Shown here: positions 35,322-41,934 of the stretch, one piece after another
Layout of the letters: each line of letters opens with the position of its first letter
Position numbering within the stretch: position 1 is the first letter of the stretch
NCBI RefSeq assembly: GCF_041261205.1
Contig: NZ_JBGCCH010000019.1
Location: forward strand, 62,001 to 126,000
Direction: 5' to 3'
Origin: Catenulispora sp. MAP5-51
GTDB taxonomy: Bacteria > Actinomycetota > Actinomycetes > Streptomycetales > Catenulisporaceae
DNA: 64,000 bases
Position numbers and translations under genes: made by a program
Notes under the pieces: generated by a model
The model's input: only the letters and a program-made list of their open reading frames with translations
Databases searched by the model: none
What the model was told of the DNA's origin: nothing

Positions 35322-36304
35322 GCCAGCACCCCGACGGCCAGGCCCGCCGCCTCCTGGGCACAGCCCCAGGACAGCCCGACCGCGACGCCGCCGTGCCCGT
35401 AGTTGTGCACGATCAGCGCATCACCGGTCTTCTCCAGCTCCACCCGCGGCTCGCGCCGGGCGGCGCGCAGCCCGACGTCGATCCGCATGACCCGGGCCCC
35501 CTCCAGCCGGGGCTCGACGGCCACGCAGCGGGCGATGATCTCCTCGGCCTGCCGCGCGTCCGGCTCCAGGCTCCAGTTCCCGCGCTCGGCCGTGCTGCCC
35601 AGCAGCACCCTTTCGCCGTGGACGAAGAAGCCGGTGGAGACCGGCCCGGGGTTCTGCTCGAAGAAGAACCCTTCGATACCCGGGTTCTCCACGACCACGT
35701 GCTGGCCCCGCACCGGGAAGACCCCTTCGTCGCCGGCGAAGTCCGCGGCGCCGACGCCGGTGCAGTTCACCACGACCCCGGCCTCGGACGCCGCCTCGGC
35801 CGGCGAGGCGCAGTTCCCGGTCTCCAGGACCCCGCCCGCGGCGGCCAGGCGGCCGACGAGGTAGTCCAGGTACACCGGCATGTCGACGATCGGCAGGGTG
35901 GTCCAGAACGCCACCGGGTAGCCGGCGCTTTCCCCCGGGCCGCACGCCTGGTAACCGGGCAGCCGCTCGGCCCAGCTCTGGCCGCCGTCGCCCTGGCGGT
36001 TCACCAGCCGGCCGCGCTGGGTGTGTACGCCGGTCCCGTCCTGGTCGGCCAGAGCGCCGAACTCCGCGAGCGAGGCCTCGTGCCAGGGCGTGGTGCGCTC
36101 CAGCGGCGAGAACTTCGCCGCCGCCTCGGCGGCGTCGGCGATCGCCGGGCCGCCGAGGATGGCGCCGGCCACCGCGGACGTGGTCAGCGTCGGCGGCCGC
36201 TCGGCGAGCACCCGGACCGACAAACCCTGTTCGGCCAGGCACACCGCCGTGGTCAGGCCGGACACGCCGGCCCCGATCACGAGTGCGTCTGTGTTCTGTG
36301 GCAT
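35318..36304 (-). CDS. D-amino-acid oxidase/glycine-oxidase-like FAD enzyme
   Basis: This is a 328-residue DAO-family flavoprotein. The N-terminal Rossmann motif VIGAGVSGLTTAVCLAEQG binds FAD. The interior VVVNCTGVGA and the C-terminal fingerprint YGHGGVAVGLSWG are diagnostic for D-amino-acid and glycine oxidases. ATG 36304 follows GGAGCAAGGA. Its coupling to a ligase and a carrier protein suggests oxidation of a carrier-bound amino acid to an imine, comparable in chemistry to ThiO in thiamine synthesis. That substrate is inferred, not shown. Confidence 0.85.
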   Translation of the reverse strand: MPQNTDALVIGAGVSGLTTAVCLAEQGLSVRVLAERPPTLTTSAVAGAILGGPAIADAAEAAAKFSPLERTTPWHEASLAEFGALADQDGTGVHTQRGRLVNRQGDGGQSWAERLPGYQACGPGESAGYPVAFWTTLPIVDMPVYLDYLVGRLAAAGGVLETGNCASPAEAASEAGVVVNCTGVGAADFAGDEGVFPVRGQHVVVENPGIEGFFFEQNPGPVSTGFFVHGERVLLGSTAERGNWSLEPDARQAEEIIARCVAVEPRLEGARVMRIDVGLRAARREPRVELEKTGDALIVHNYGHGGVAVGLSWGCAQEAAGLAVGVLA

Positions 36305-36344
36305 TCCTTGCTCCCTAGTTGACTCATCGATCGGCGTCGCGGGG

Positions 36345-37385
36345 TCATTCCCTGCGGATCGCCACACACGACCACGTGTAGCCGTTGCCGGCGCTGAGGA
36401 ACAAGGTCACGGACCCGGGCGTCGGGCCGCCCTGTCCGTGCAGGTCGGCGAGGTTCGCGGTGAGGTCGCCGGCGCCCAGGTGGCCGGTGTCTCGGCCCAG
36501 GTCGACGATCTCGGTGTGGGGGAGCGCGAGCTCGGTGACCACCGGGATGTAGAACTGGTTCAGCGCGCCGGCGCTCAGGCGCGGCATGACCAGCTGCCGC
36601 AGGCACGGGTCGTCCGGGGCCAGGCCGGCGTCGTCGATCGCGCCCAGCACGGCGCGCTGCACGCGGCGCCGCAGGACGCCGACGAAGCGCGGCCAGCCGC
36701 CGCTCTCGCGGAAGTACATCTTGGTGCGGCGCGCGCTGATGGTCGGGTTGAGCATGCGCGGCGCCGGCGTCCACGCGTCCTCGCCGCGATAGAGGATCTC
36801 GTACTCCGAGGCGCTCTCCGAGGCGATGGACAGCACGCGGTAGGGGCCGCCGGAGCGGTCCAGCAGCAGTGCGGTGCCGCAGTCGCCGTAGGCCACGTCG
36901 ATATCGCCGAACCAGCGGTCGAAGCCGGGCTCGGCGAAGCGGTCGGCGGTGGTGACGGCGGCGCGCTCCAGCGTCGGGTCCAGCGCCATCCGGGCCACGC
37001 AGGCCTCCAGCGCGGCGACGCCGCCGTTCGAGGTCTGCTGCAGGCCCACCGGAGTGGCCTTGTCCGCGCCGATGCCGTCGGCGACGAAGTGCGGCGGGGA
37101 CCAGAAGTCGTGGCCCTGGTGGTGGATCCAGGCGTGCGCGACCATCCCGACCTCGGCGCCGCTCCAGCCGGCCTCGGCCAGCGCTTTGCGGCCGGCCAGC
37201 ACGGCCATCTGCGGGGCGGCGTGCTCGGTGCTCTCGGCCAGGGCGGTGTAGCCCAGGCGGTCGCGGGTCGGCTCGTCGATGCGCCCGGCCGCGACGGCGT
37301 CGGCGGCGGTGGAGCGCCCCGGGGGAAGCCACAGGACGGCCGCGGCGATCCCCGGCGGCTCGGCCAGCGGTGGGGAAAGCCTCAC
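36345..37385 (-). CDS. KAS III-like acyltransferase (Ser-type variant)
   Basis: This 346-residue paralogue of the protein at 31665 has the nucleophile Cys replaced by Ser119 (VGLQQTSNGGVAALE). The His-containing TGHLGAGD motif and the GDCGTALLL strand are kept. A Ser at this position is known in the KAS III-like DpsC starter-unit enzyme, so it may still transfer acyl groups or serve as a structural partner of the Cys enzyme. GTG 37385 is chosen because both paralogues then begin MRLSPPLA. It is first in a four-gene minus-strand operon with oxidase, ligase and carrier protein. Confidence 0.82.
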   Translation of the reverse strand: MRLSPPLAEPPGIAAAVLWLPPGRSTAADAVAAGRIDEPTRDRLGYTALAESTEHAAPQMAVLAGRKALAEAGWSGAEVGMVAHAWIHHQGHDFWSPPHFVADGIGADKATPVGLQQTSNGGVAALEACVARMALDPTLERAAVTTADRFAEPGFDRWFGDIDVAYGDCGTALLLDRSGGPYRVLSIASESASEYEILYRGEDAWTPAPRMLNPTISARRTKMYFRESGGWPRFVGVLRRRVQRAVLGAIDDAGLAPDDPCLRQLVMPRLSAGALNQFYIPVVTELALPHTEIVDLGRDTGHLGAGDLTANLADLHGQGGPTPGSVTLFLSAGNGYTWSCVAIRRE

Positions 37386-37428
37386 AGACGCCTCCAGGTG
37401 CCACGGGGAATCAACATCGTCAGTATCA

Positions 37429-37439
37429 TTGATCGTCAG
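37429..37439. promoter_or_regulatory. CTGANNATCAG operator, site 2 (one mismatch)
   Basis: On the minus strand it reads CTGACGATCAA, one base off the shared consensus. It lies between the divergent starts of the Ser-type KAS III operon (37385) and the TrmO-like gene (37464), so it could control both. Confidence 0.5.
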
Positions 37440-37463
37440 GGCATTGTCTATCAAGGGGATCGC

Positions 37464-37946
37464 ATGAGCCGCGAAGCGAACGCAGAGCCTGCGCCGGGGC
37501 CGGACACCGAGATCGCCATGACGCCGATCGGCTACGTGCAGACCCGCTACCTGCGCGTTCAGGACGCGCCGCCGCAGGCCACGATGGCCTACGAGGAGCG
37601 CGGGCGGATCGTGGTGTTCGAGGAGTTCGTGGCGGGCTTGGACGGTCTGCGCGCCGGACAGTACGTCTGGCTCCTGACCTGGCTGCACGACCAGACGGAT
37701 GAAGAGGCCGCGCCGCTGCGCTGCGTGCCGCGCGGCTGGTCGGAGAGCGGGCGGACGACCGGGGTGTACGCCACGCGCACGCCGAACCGGCACAACCGGA
37801 TCGGCATGAGCCTGGTGCGGCTCGGCGGGATCGACGAGGGGGCGCTGCTGTTCGAGGGCGTGGACCTGGTGCACGGGACGCCGGTGCTGGACATCAAGCC
37901 CTACTCGACGGAGTCGGACACGCCGCCGCAGGAGCTGGGGCGTTAG
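37464..37946 (+). CDS. TsaA/TrmO-like SAM-dependent methyltransferase-type protein
   Basis: This 160-residue beta-barrel protein of the UPF0066/TrmO family has characteristic MTPIGYVQTRY, VWLLTWLHDQ, RGWSESGRTTGVYATRTPNR and LDIKPY. TrmO methylates N6-threonylcarbamoyladenosine of tRNA using SAM, but here it sits inside a biosynthetic cluster and lacks the longer C-terminal extension. It may be a pathway methyltransferase acting on a small molecule or carrier-bound substrate. It shares an operator region with the divergent KAS III operon. Confidence 0.8.
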   Translation: MSREANAEPAPGPDTEIAMTPIGYVQTRYLRVQDAPPQATMAYEERGRIVVFEEFVAGLDGLRAGQYVWLLTWLHDQTDEEAAPLRCVPRGWSESGRTTGVYATRTPNRHNRIGMSLVRLGGIDEGALLFEGVDLVHGTPVLDIKPYSTESDTPPQELGR

Positions 37947-38006
37947 GCGCCGGACGAGCCCAGGGCCGGGTCGCAGAACGCTGCGGCGGCCAGGCCGGCG
38001 GGCCCG

Positions 38007-38468
38007 CTAAGCCACCAGTCGGCCCAACAACTCCCGCAACGTGTCCCGCTCGTCGGCGGCGAGCGGCGCCAGGAAGTCCTCCTGCGCCAGATCCACCAGC
38101 TTCCGCAGTTGCTTCAGCTGCGCGACGCCGACCGGCGTCAGGTACAGCGCGAACGAGCGGCGGTCCTTGCCTCGGCGCCGTTCCAGCAAGCCGGCGCGCT
38201 CCAGATCGTCGGTGACCGCGACCACCGTGGTGCGGTCTATTCCCAGGCGCGCGCCCACGACCCGCTGGTTCTGGCCCGGTTCGAGCTCCACCAGGTTCAG
38301 CACCCCGAAATGGCGCAGGGTCAGGCCGAACGGGCCCAGGGCCTCGTGCGCCAGGGCCGTGACGCGCTGGGCCGCTTTGCGCGCCAGGAACACGTACGAC
38401 TCCCGGACCGAGGCCGGGAGGGACACGAAGAACAGCGGATCGTCGTCGTCCGACGCTGGTTCCCGCAC
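38007..38468 (-). CDS. MarR-family transcriptional regulator
   Basis: This is a 153-residue winged-helix dimer protein. The recognition region is RVVGARLGIDRTTVVAVTDDLERAG and the wing is RRRGKDRRSFALYLT. GTG 38468 follows AGGGGAGG. It is divergent from the EhpF-like gene, with two CTGA...TCAG palindromes between them. It is therefore the natural candidate for binding the same motif found at three other cluster promoters. MarR proteins usually release DNA on binding a phenolic or pathway ligand. Confidence 0.88.
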   Translation of the reverse strand: MREPASDDDDPLFFVSLPASVRESYVFLARKAAQRVTALAHEALGPFGLTLRHFGVLNLVELEPGQNQRVVGARLGIDRTTVVAVTDDLERAGLLERRRGKDRRSFALYLTPVGVAQLKQLRKLVDLAQEDFLAPLAADERDTLRELLGRLVA

Positions 38469-38510
38469 TTCGGCCTCCCCTTGACGCTCTTCTGGGGCAT
38501 CCTACATATT

Positions 38511-38538
38511 CTGATCTGTCAGTGTGGCTGACGATCAG
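38511..38538. promoter_or_regulatory. Paired CTGA...TCAG operators, site 3
   Basis: CTGACGATCAG (38528-38538) is an exact match to the shared consensus. CTGATCTGTCAG (38511-38522) is a related palindrome with one extra central base. Both lie between the MarR gene and the EhpF-like gene, as expected for autoregulation plus control of the divergent operon. Confidence 0.65.
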
Positions 38539-38570
38539 TTTACTGTTGAACTGGCGAAGGGACACCTTCC

Positions 38571-39653
38571 ATGCTTCTCGATCCGCCCGCCGAGGGCGTG
38601 CCGCAGGCCGACGAGCTCCTGCGGGCCGCGATGGAATGGCATTTCTCGCCGGAGACCGGCAGTCCGTACTGGGTCGGGCGGGCCAAGGAGTTCGACTTCG
38701 ATCCGCGCGCGGACGTGGCCACCGTCGCCGACCTGCGGCTGTTCGCGAAGGTCGGCGTCGACTTCAGCGCGGTGCCGGCCGGGCAGCTGATCCCGCGCGG
38801 CTGTCTGGAGCGCGGCGACGAGTTCGGGGTCTACGAATCCGGCGGCGCGACCGGCGCCCCCAAGCGCATCGTGGACGCGACCTCGCGGGCCGGCGCCGTG
38901 CGCTGGCAGAGCCGGATGCTCGACGAGCAGGGCTTCCCGGCCGGCGAGGGCAGCTGGCTGCACATCGGCCCGACCGGGCCGCACATCATGGCCAAGAACG
39001 TCAGGAACCTGGCCCACCGGCGCGGCTTCCTGTGCAACTACGTCGACCTCGACCCGCGCTGGGTCCGCCGCTGCCTGGCCGAGGGCCGCCGCGAGGACTT
39101 CCAGCGCTACGTCGACCACATCTTCGACCAGGTCCGCGACGTGGTCGCCAGCCAGCCGGTCCGGGCGATCTCCAGCACGCCGCGCATGCTGGAGCTGCTC
39201 ACCGCCCGCACCGACGTGCTGCCGCTGCTGCGCCAGACGGTGCGCGGCGTCATCTGGGGCGGCACCAGCGCCGACGGCGAGACCCTGCGGCTGCTGCAGG
39301 AGGAGGTGTTCCCCGAGGCCACGGTGCGCGGCGTCTACGGCAACACCATGATGGGGATCGCGCCGCAGCGCAGCCCGCTGCCCGACGACAAGGCCGGGTG
39401 CGTCTTCCGGCCCTTCCACCCCTACAGCATCGTCGAGCTCGTCGATCCGGAGAACCCGGACCGTGCCGTGGACGTCGACGAGGAGGGACGCGTGCGGGTC
39501 ACGGTGCTGTCCCGCGACTTCTTCGCGCCGCCGACGCTGGAGCGTGACCTGGCGATCCGGCGTGCTTCGGCGCCCGGCTGGGCCGGCCTGGAACTGTCCC
39601 AGGTGCGTCCTTACGAGCCGGCCGGGACGAAGGTCATCGAGGGCGTGTACTGA
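38571..39653 (+). CDS. EhpF-like acyl/aryl adenylating enzyme
   Basis: This 360-residue protein resembles EhpF of the Pantoea D-alanylgriseoluteic acid cluster and other 'phenazine antibiotic biosynthesis' proteins. These are compact members of the adenylate-forming superfamily. The P-loop-like YESGGATGAPKRI, the VRGVIWGGTSADGET core and the YGNTMMGIAPQR segment are visible. In the Pantoea system EhpF and EhpG are thought to activate and reduce a phenazine carboxylate. No phenazine core genes occur in this window, so the substrate may be another aromatic acid. ATG 38571 follows GAAGGGACA. It is coupled to the reductase (TGATG). Confidence 0.75.
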   Translation: MLLDPPAEGVPQADELLRAAMEWHFSPETGSPYWVGRAKEFDFDPRADVATVADLRLFAKVGVDFSAVPAGQLIPRGCLERGDEFGVYESGGATGAPKRIVDATSRAGAVRWQSRMLDEQGFPAGEGSWLHIGPTGPHIMAKNVRNLAHRRGFLCNYVDLDPRWVRRCLAEGRREDFQRYVDHIFDQVRDVVASQPVRAISSTPRMLELLTARTDVLPLLRQTVRGVIWGGTSADGETLRLLQEEVFPEATVRGVYGNTMMGIAPQRSPLPDDKAGCVFRPFHPYSIVELVDPENPDRAVDVDEEGRVRVTVLSRDFFAPPTLERDLAIRRASAPGWAGLELSQVRPYEPAGTKVIEGVY

Positions 39654-41044
39654 TGAGCCCGAACGACTCTCTGGCGCAGATACCGGTCATCCGCGCGGGC
39701 CGGCCCGCGCGGTCGGCGTCGACGTCGGTGCTGGCCGGGGTCGACGGCACGCCGCTGGCCACGGTCCACCAGGCGCCCCCGCTGCTCGGCCGGCTCACCG
39801 TCGCCGGGGCCCGCGACGCCGCCGGGAGCGCCGATACCCTTCCCGATCCCGCGATCTTCCGCCGCGCGGGTGAGCTGTTCGCCACCGCCGAGCTGAACGG
39901 GCTGGGCCCGAAAGAGTATTGCGACCTTCAGTCCCGCGCGGCCGGCGTCCCGATCACCGTGGCCCGGCACTCCCTGGACGACATGGTCCACAACTTCGCC
40001 AACGCCGCCCCGCGCGCCGCCGCCGAACGGCCGGCCGGCGCCGCTCCGGGAGCTGAGGCCTGCGGCCCCGGCGAGGTCCTGCCGCTGTGGACGCGGCGCG
40101 GCGACGTGCTCGCGGTCGTGGCGCCCAGCAACAACCCCGGCACCCACACCCAGTGGCTGGTCGCGCTGGCCTGCGGCTACCGTCTGGTGATCCGTCCCGG
40201 CAGCCGCGACCCGCTGACCCCGGCCCGCATGGTCGCCGCCCTGCTGGAAGCCGGGATCGAGCCCTCGGCCCTGTCGCTGCTGCCCGGCGGCCACGAGCTC
40301 GGCGACGCGCTCGTCGAGGCCGCCGACCTGAGCATGGTCTTCGGCGGCGACCAGGCCGCGCGCCGCTACGCCCACGACCGCCGGGTCATCCTGCGCGGGC
40401 CCGGCCGCTCCAAGCTCCTGCACAGCGGGGAACTCACCGAGGCGGTGCTCGACACCGTCGTCGCCTCGGCGACCCACGACGCCGGACTGCGGTGCACCTG
40501 CGCCACCGCCGTGTTCACCGACTCCGACCCGCGCGAGCTGGCCGAGGCGCTCGCCGACCGGATGGCGCCGCTCACCGCCGCGCCGCCGCAGTCCGACCGG
40601 GCTCAGCTGCCGGTGCTCCCGACGGCCGAGGCGCACGCCATGCGCGGCTCGCTGGCCGCCCGCCTGGCAGGGGCCGAAGACGTCGCCGCCGCGCGGTATC
40701 CCGACGGACCGGTCGCAGAGCTCGGCGACGGGTCGGCCGCGCTGCGGCCCGCGGTCCTGCTGTGCGACCGCGTGGATCACCCCGGCTCGCGGATCGAGAT
40801 GCCGTTCCCGTGCCTGTGGGTCCTGCCGTGGCGGCGCTCGGACGGGTTGGCGCCGCTGGGGGAGACGCTGGCCCTGACCGTCCTGGCCGACGACCCCGCA
40901 CTGGCCCGCGAGGCGCTGCGGCGCCCGGCGATCCGCAAGGTCCTGGCCGGGCCGGTCCCGACCTGGACCGCCGGCGACACCAGCCCGCACGACGGATTCC
41001 TCAGCCACGAGCTGATGGAAGCGCGTGCGTACGGAATCTCCTGA
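39653..41044 (+). CDS. EhpG/LuxC-like acyl reductase (aldehyde-forming)
   Basis: This 463-residue protein has an aldehyde-dehydrogenase-like fold. The NAD(P)-binding segment VLAVVAPSNNPGTHTQWLVA is followed by LVIRPGSRDPLTPARM, and the likely catalytic Cys is in DAGLRCTCATAVF. This matches acyl-CoA reductases of the LuxC type, of which EhpG is a member. With the EhpF-like enzyme encoded immediately upstream it would reduce an activated carboxylate to an aldehyde. The SDR downstream could reduce it further or act elsewhere. The start overlaps the EhpF stop by one base. Confidence 0.78.
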   Translation: MSPNDSLAQIPVIRAGRPARSASTSVLAGVDGTPLATVHQAPPLLGRLTVAGARDAAGSADTLPDPAIFRRAGELFATAELNGLGPKEYCDLQSRAAGVPITVARHSLDDMVHNFANAAPRAAAERPAGAAPGAEACGPGEVLPLWTRRGDVLAVVAPSNNPGTHTQWLVALACGYRLVIRPGSRDPLTPARMVAALLEAGIEPSALSLLPGGHELGDALVEAADLSMVFGGDQAARRYAHDRRVILRGPGRSKLLHSGELTEAVLDTVVASATHDAGLRCTCATAVFTDSDPRELAEALADRMAPLTAAPPQSDRAQLPVLPTAEAHAMRGSLAARLAGAEDVAAARYPDGPVAELGDGSAALRPAVLLCDRVDHPGSRIEMPFPCLWVLPWRRSDGLAPLGETLALTVLADDPALAREALRRPAIRKVLAGPVPTWTAGDTSPHDGFLSHELMEARAYGIS

Positions 41045-41079
41045 GATACCTGCAACACGAGCGAAGCAAAGGAGTCCCC

Positions 41080-41826
41080 ATGAAGGCGGCTACACCGATA
41101 CAGCCCCGGACCATCCTGGTGACCGGCGGCGGCAGCGGCATCGGCAAAGCGGTCGCGACGCTGTTCGCCGCCGACGGCGACCACGTCTTCATCACCGGCC
41201 GGCGCAAAGACCTGCTGGAGGCGGCGGCCGAGGAGATCCCCGGCGACGTCACCGCGATCGTCTGCGACCACACCGACCCCGACCAGCTGATCGCGCTGGC
41301 CGCGCAGCTCCCGCCCGCCCTGGACGTCCTGGTCAACAACGCCGGCGGCAACCGCGACATGGAGGGCCCGCCCCCGGCCGGACTGCACGAGCTGGCCGCG
41401 CGCTGGCGGGCCAACCTGGAGGCGAACCTGCTCGCCGCCGTCCTGACCACCGCCGTCGTCGACGACCGGCTGGGTCCCGGCTCGGCCGTGGTCAACATCG
41501 GCTCCTTCGCGGCCGACCGCGGCGCCGGCTCCTACGGCGCGGCCAAGGCCGGGATGAACACCTGGAACATCTTCCTGGCCAAGCAGCTCGGCGCGCGCGG
41601 CATCACCTGCAACGTCGTGGCACCCGGATACATCGACGAGACAGAGTTCTTCCACGGCAGGAAAACCCCCGAGTTCCACGCCGAGCGGGTCACCGAGACG
41701 CTCATCCAGCGCGCCGGCAAGCCGGCCGACATCGCCGAGGCCGTGCGCTTCCTGGCCTCCCCGGCCGCGCGGCACATCACCTGCCAGGTGCTGCGCGTGG
41801 ACGGCGGAGTCGTCCACAGCCGCTGA
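41080..41826 (+). CDS. Short-chain dehydrogenase/reductase
   Basis: This is a 248-residue classical SDR. It has TGGGSGIG (cofactor binding, about residues 15-22), NNAGG, the catalytic Ser in NIGSFAADRG and SYGAAKAG (Tyr and Lys of the YxxxK motif), and a PGYIDETEF loop, ending LRVDGG. AAAGGAG precedes ATG 41080. It follows the EhpG-like reductase by 35 bp on the same strand. It is predicted to reduce a ketone or aldehyde, or oxidise an alcohol, with NAD(P)H. Confidence 0.9.
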   Translation: MKAATPIQPRTILVTGGGSGIGKAVATLFAADGDHVFITGRRKDLLEAAAEEIPGDVTAIVCDHTDPDQLIALAAQLPPALDVLVNNAGGNRDMEGPPPAGLHELAARWRANLEANLLAAVLTTAVVDDRLGPGSAVVNIGSFAADRGAGSYGAAKAGMNTWNIFLAKQLGARGITCNVVAPGYIDETEFFHGRKTPEFHAERVTETLIQRAGKPADIAEAVRFLASPAARHITCQVLRVDGGVVHSR

Positions 41827-41908
41827 CGTACCGGGCTCATTTGCCCCATTGTCCGCGGCCCGGGGCGGGGGCGTACAACCGGATGCGTCGTGAACCGAAT
41901 AGAGCCGG

Positions 41909-41925
41909 GTCCTGATAATCAGGAC
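41909..41925. promoter_or_regulatory. CTGANNATCAG operator, site 4 (perfect palindrome)
   Basis: The 17-bp sequence GTCCTGATAATCAGGAC is a perfect palindrome with core CTGATAATCAG at 41912-41922. It precedes the dehydrogenase-lyase gene, and its right end AGGA can also act as ribosome-binding site for ATG 41935, as at site 1. Confidence 0.65.
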
Positions 41926-41934
41926 CACTGCTCG

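Noticed and set aside
38571-39653. Calling the EhpF-like gene proof of phenazine biosynthesis
   Set aside because: No core phenazine genes are present in the window. The family also acts on other aromatic acids.
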